Source: CAIZGX01 sp044354975
Lineage (GTDB): Bacteria > Bacteroidota > Bacteroidia > Flavobacteriales_D > Sanyastnellaceae
Assembly (NCBI GenBank): GCA_044354975.1
Contig: JBIKZA010000035.1
Span: 1 to 24,937 of the forward strand
Direction of reading: 5' to 3'
Length of the DNA stretch: 24,937 bases
Of the stretch, positions 23,689 to 24,937 are shown in pieces (positions within the stretch are counted from its first letter, which is position 1; each line of letters begins with the position of its first letter). The translations under genes were made by a program, and so were the position numbers. The notes below the pieces were generated by a model. That model saw only the letters and a program-made list of their open reading frames with translations. It was not told the DNA's origin and did not search any database.

Positions 23689-24937
23689 TTATGTAACTAT
23701 CAAACGAATCATTAAACGCGGTCCCTCCCGCCGTGCGGTGTTTAGACAGCTTTTTGAATTCTACCAAAGACCACAACACAAATTCCATAAGGAAAGGAAC
23801 GTCAGCGGTTGCAACCTTCGGCTGATACTTGTTTAACAAAATCACAAGAGGTTCAACGGAAAGGAGCGCTTTCACATACGTCTCTTCGTTAGACTCATCG
23901 ATTAACTCGAAGGAATCGGCATCAAAAAACCATTGAATAACTTCGTCGTATGGGGTTGATTGATCCTGCTTTTTCAGCTTTTCAATCTTCGGGAAGTAGT
24001 TCAAGAAAAGTGTTTTCGTGGCTTCACCAATTAAGTGATTGGCAACGAATGAAGTTCCTTCTTGTTCGCCTTCGTAAACCAATTCAACCTTTCCTGTTAT
24101 GGAAGGAATCATGCCCATGAGGTCGCTGAAACGAACAGCAGTGGTAGTTTCTTTATTCATTAACGCTCTGCGCTCTGCAGTGCTAATTAAATTTTCGAAC
24201 GCTGTAATACTCATACGCGCGCTCACACCGCTCTTGTGATCGATGTATTCGCTTTGTCTTGCTTCGAAAGCAATTTGCTCGAGAATGTCTCTTGCCAATT
24301 CCGGAACATGAACCTTGCACATGCGGTCGTCCAACTTCTCGGATTCTTGCTTCGTAATTTTCTTTGCTGTTTGAATATCTGCTGAATAGTGCGTTAAAAT
24401 CTGAGAGCCAATGCGGTCTTTCAGCGGGGTAACAATGCTTCCGCGGTTGGTGTAGTCTTCCGGATTCGCAGTGAAGACAAATTGCAAATCGAGCGGAAGA
24501 CGTAATTTGAACCCACGAATCTGCACATCTCCTTCTTCCAAAATATTGAAAAGCGCTACTTGAATACGCGCTTGCAAATCGGGCAATTCGTTAATTACAA
24601 AAAGACATCTGTTCGCTCTTGGAATCATTCCGAAGTGAATCACACGTTCGTCTGCGTAACTCAATTTCAAATTGGAAGCCTTAATCGGATCTATGTCTCC
24701 AATTAAATCGGCAATGGTCACATCGGGGGTTGCTAGCTTTTCAAAAAAACGTTCCGCGCGATGAAGCCATGTGATTGGCGTATCATCTCCTTTTTCCTCC
24801 ATGAGATCACGCGCGTATCTGCTAATCGGATGGAACGGATCGTCGTTCATTTCACTTCCAGATACAACAGGAATGTATTCGTCTAATAAGTTTATCATGA
24901 GACGCGCAATGCGTGTTTTCCCTTGTCCGCGTAGGCC
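23678..24937 (-). CDS. Mg-chelatase/MoxR-like AAA+ ATPase, N-terminus cut by window edge
   Basis: The minus-strand frame is open from the right edge to a stop at 23678-23680 (420 codons seen). The first visible residues read GLRGQGKTRIAR, a Walker A loop, so the ATG at 24898 is internal and the true N-terminus lies outside the window. Walker B follows as CLFVINELPDL, with Asn where Asp is usual. Sensor 1 is VFTANPEDYTNRG, and PLKDRIGSQI is the arginine-finger region. This pattern fits the Mg-chelatase ChlI / MoxR branch of AAA+ proteins, which act as remodelling ATPases, usually with a VWA-domain partner. The C-terminal ~200 residues are helical with no further domain recognised. No VWA gene is in the window. 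It converges on carB with a 65-nt gap. Confidence 0.87.
   Translation of the reverse strand, partial: GLRGQGKTRIARLMINLLDEYIPVVSGSEMNDDPFHPISRYARDLMEEKGDDTPITWLHRAERFFEKLATPDVTIADLIGDIDPIKASNLKLSYADERVIHFGMIPRANRCLFVINELPDLQARIQVALFNILEEGDVQIRGFKLRLPLDLQFVFTANPEDYTNRGSIVTPLKDRIGSQILTHYSADIQTAKKITKQESEKLDDRMCKVHVPELARDILEQIAFEARQSEYIDHKSGVSARMSITAFENLISTAERRALMNKETTTAVRFSDLMGMIPSITGKVELVYEGEQEGTSFVANHLIGEATKTLFLNYFPKIEKLKKQDQSTPYDEVIQWFFDADSFELIDESNEETYVKALLSVEPLVILLNKYQPKVATADVPFLMEFVLWSLVEFKKLSKHRTAGGTAFNDSFDSYIKGL

Overview
The window looks like chromosomal DNA from a member of Bacteroidota, most likely Flavobacteriales. The supporting signs are a protein with a type IX secretion (T9SS) type A C-terminal signal, a Reg_prop/Y_Y_Y sensor kinase paired with a LuxR-type regulator, a PASTA protein beside an RluA pseudouridine synthase, a CarB without its C-terminal allosteric domain, a DUF4846 lipoprotein, and an almost complete absence of Shine-Dalgarno sequences. 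I see no rRNA, tRNA, CRISPR array, transposase or phage gene. The lineage assignment is inference; nothing in the window names a species.

Layout. (1) 1-2338, minus strand: a large exported repeat protein running off the left edge, made of thrombospondin type 3 calcium-binding stretches alternating with discoidin-like modules. (2) 2339-2792: a 454-bp gap with a 9-bp inverted repeat, a 12-nt-period repeat array and a possible decayed small gene. (3) 2793-8791, plus strand: sensor kinase and response regulator (4-nt overlap), a second 12-nt-period array, a DUF4846 lipoprotein whose N-terminal linker is encoded by a third such array, and an exported GH29 alpha-L-fucosidase. (4) 8825-14814: purL followed by a tight PASTA protein / T9SS cargo / RluA run. 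(5) 14885-19203: a type-1-secretion-like trio of ABC half-transporter, HlyD-type adaptor and TolC-type outer-membrane protein. The nucleotide-binding domain of the ABC protein has lost most of its catalytic motifs. (6) 19241-20679: a SOUL haem-binding-like protein and an alpha/beta hydrolase. (7) 20796-23612: carB with a structured leader. (8) 23613-23690: a 65-bp convergent gap packed with short perfect hairpins separated by TCATC. (9) 23678-24937, minus strand: a Mg-chelatase/MoxR-like AAA+ ATPase running off the right edge.

How the parts may work together. The two-component pair probably senses an envelope or carbohydrate signal and may control the adjacent lipoprotein and fucosidase; this is inferred from position only. 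purL and carB are housekeeping enzymes of purine and pyrimidine/arginine synthesis. The ABC/HlyD/TolC trio should form an envelope-spanning export channel, but its energy source is unclear given the degenerate ATPase.

The items most worth a second look are the degenerate ABC ATPase (14885-16453), the three related 12-nt-period arrays around the two-component genes (2486-2549, 6349-6424, 6577-6690), and the TCATC-spaced hairpin cluster (23615-23688).
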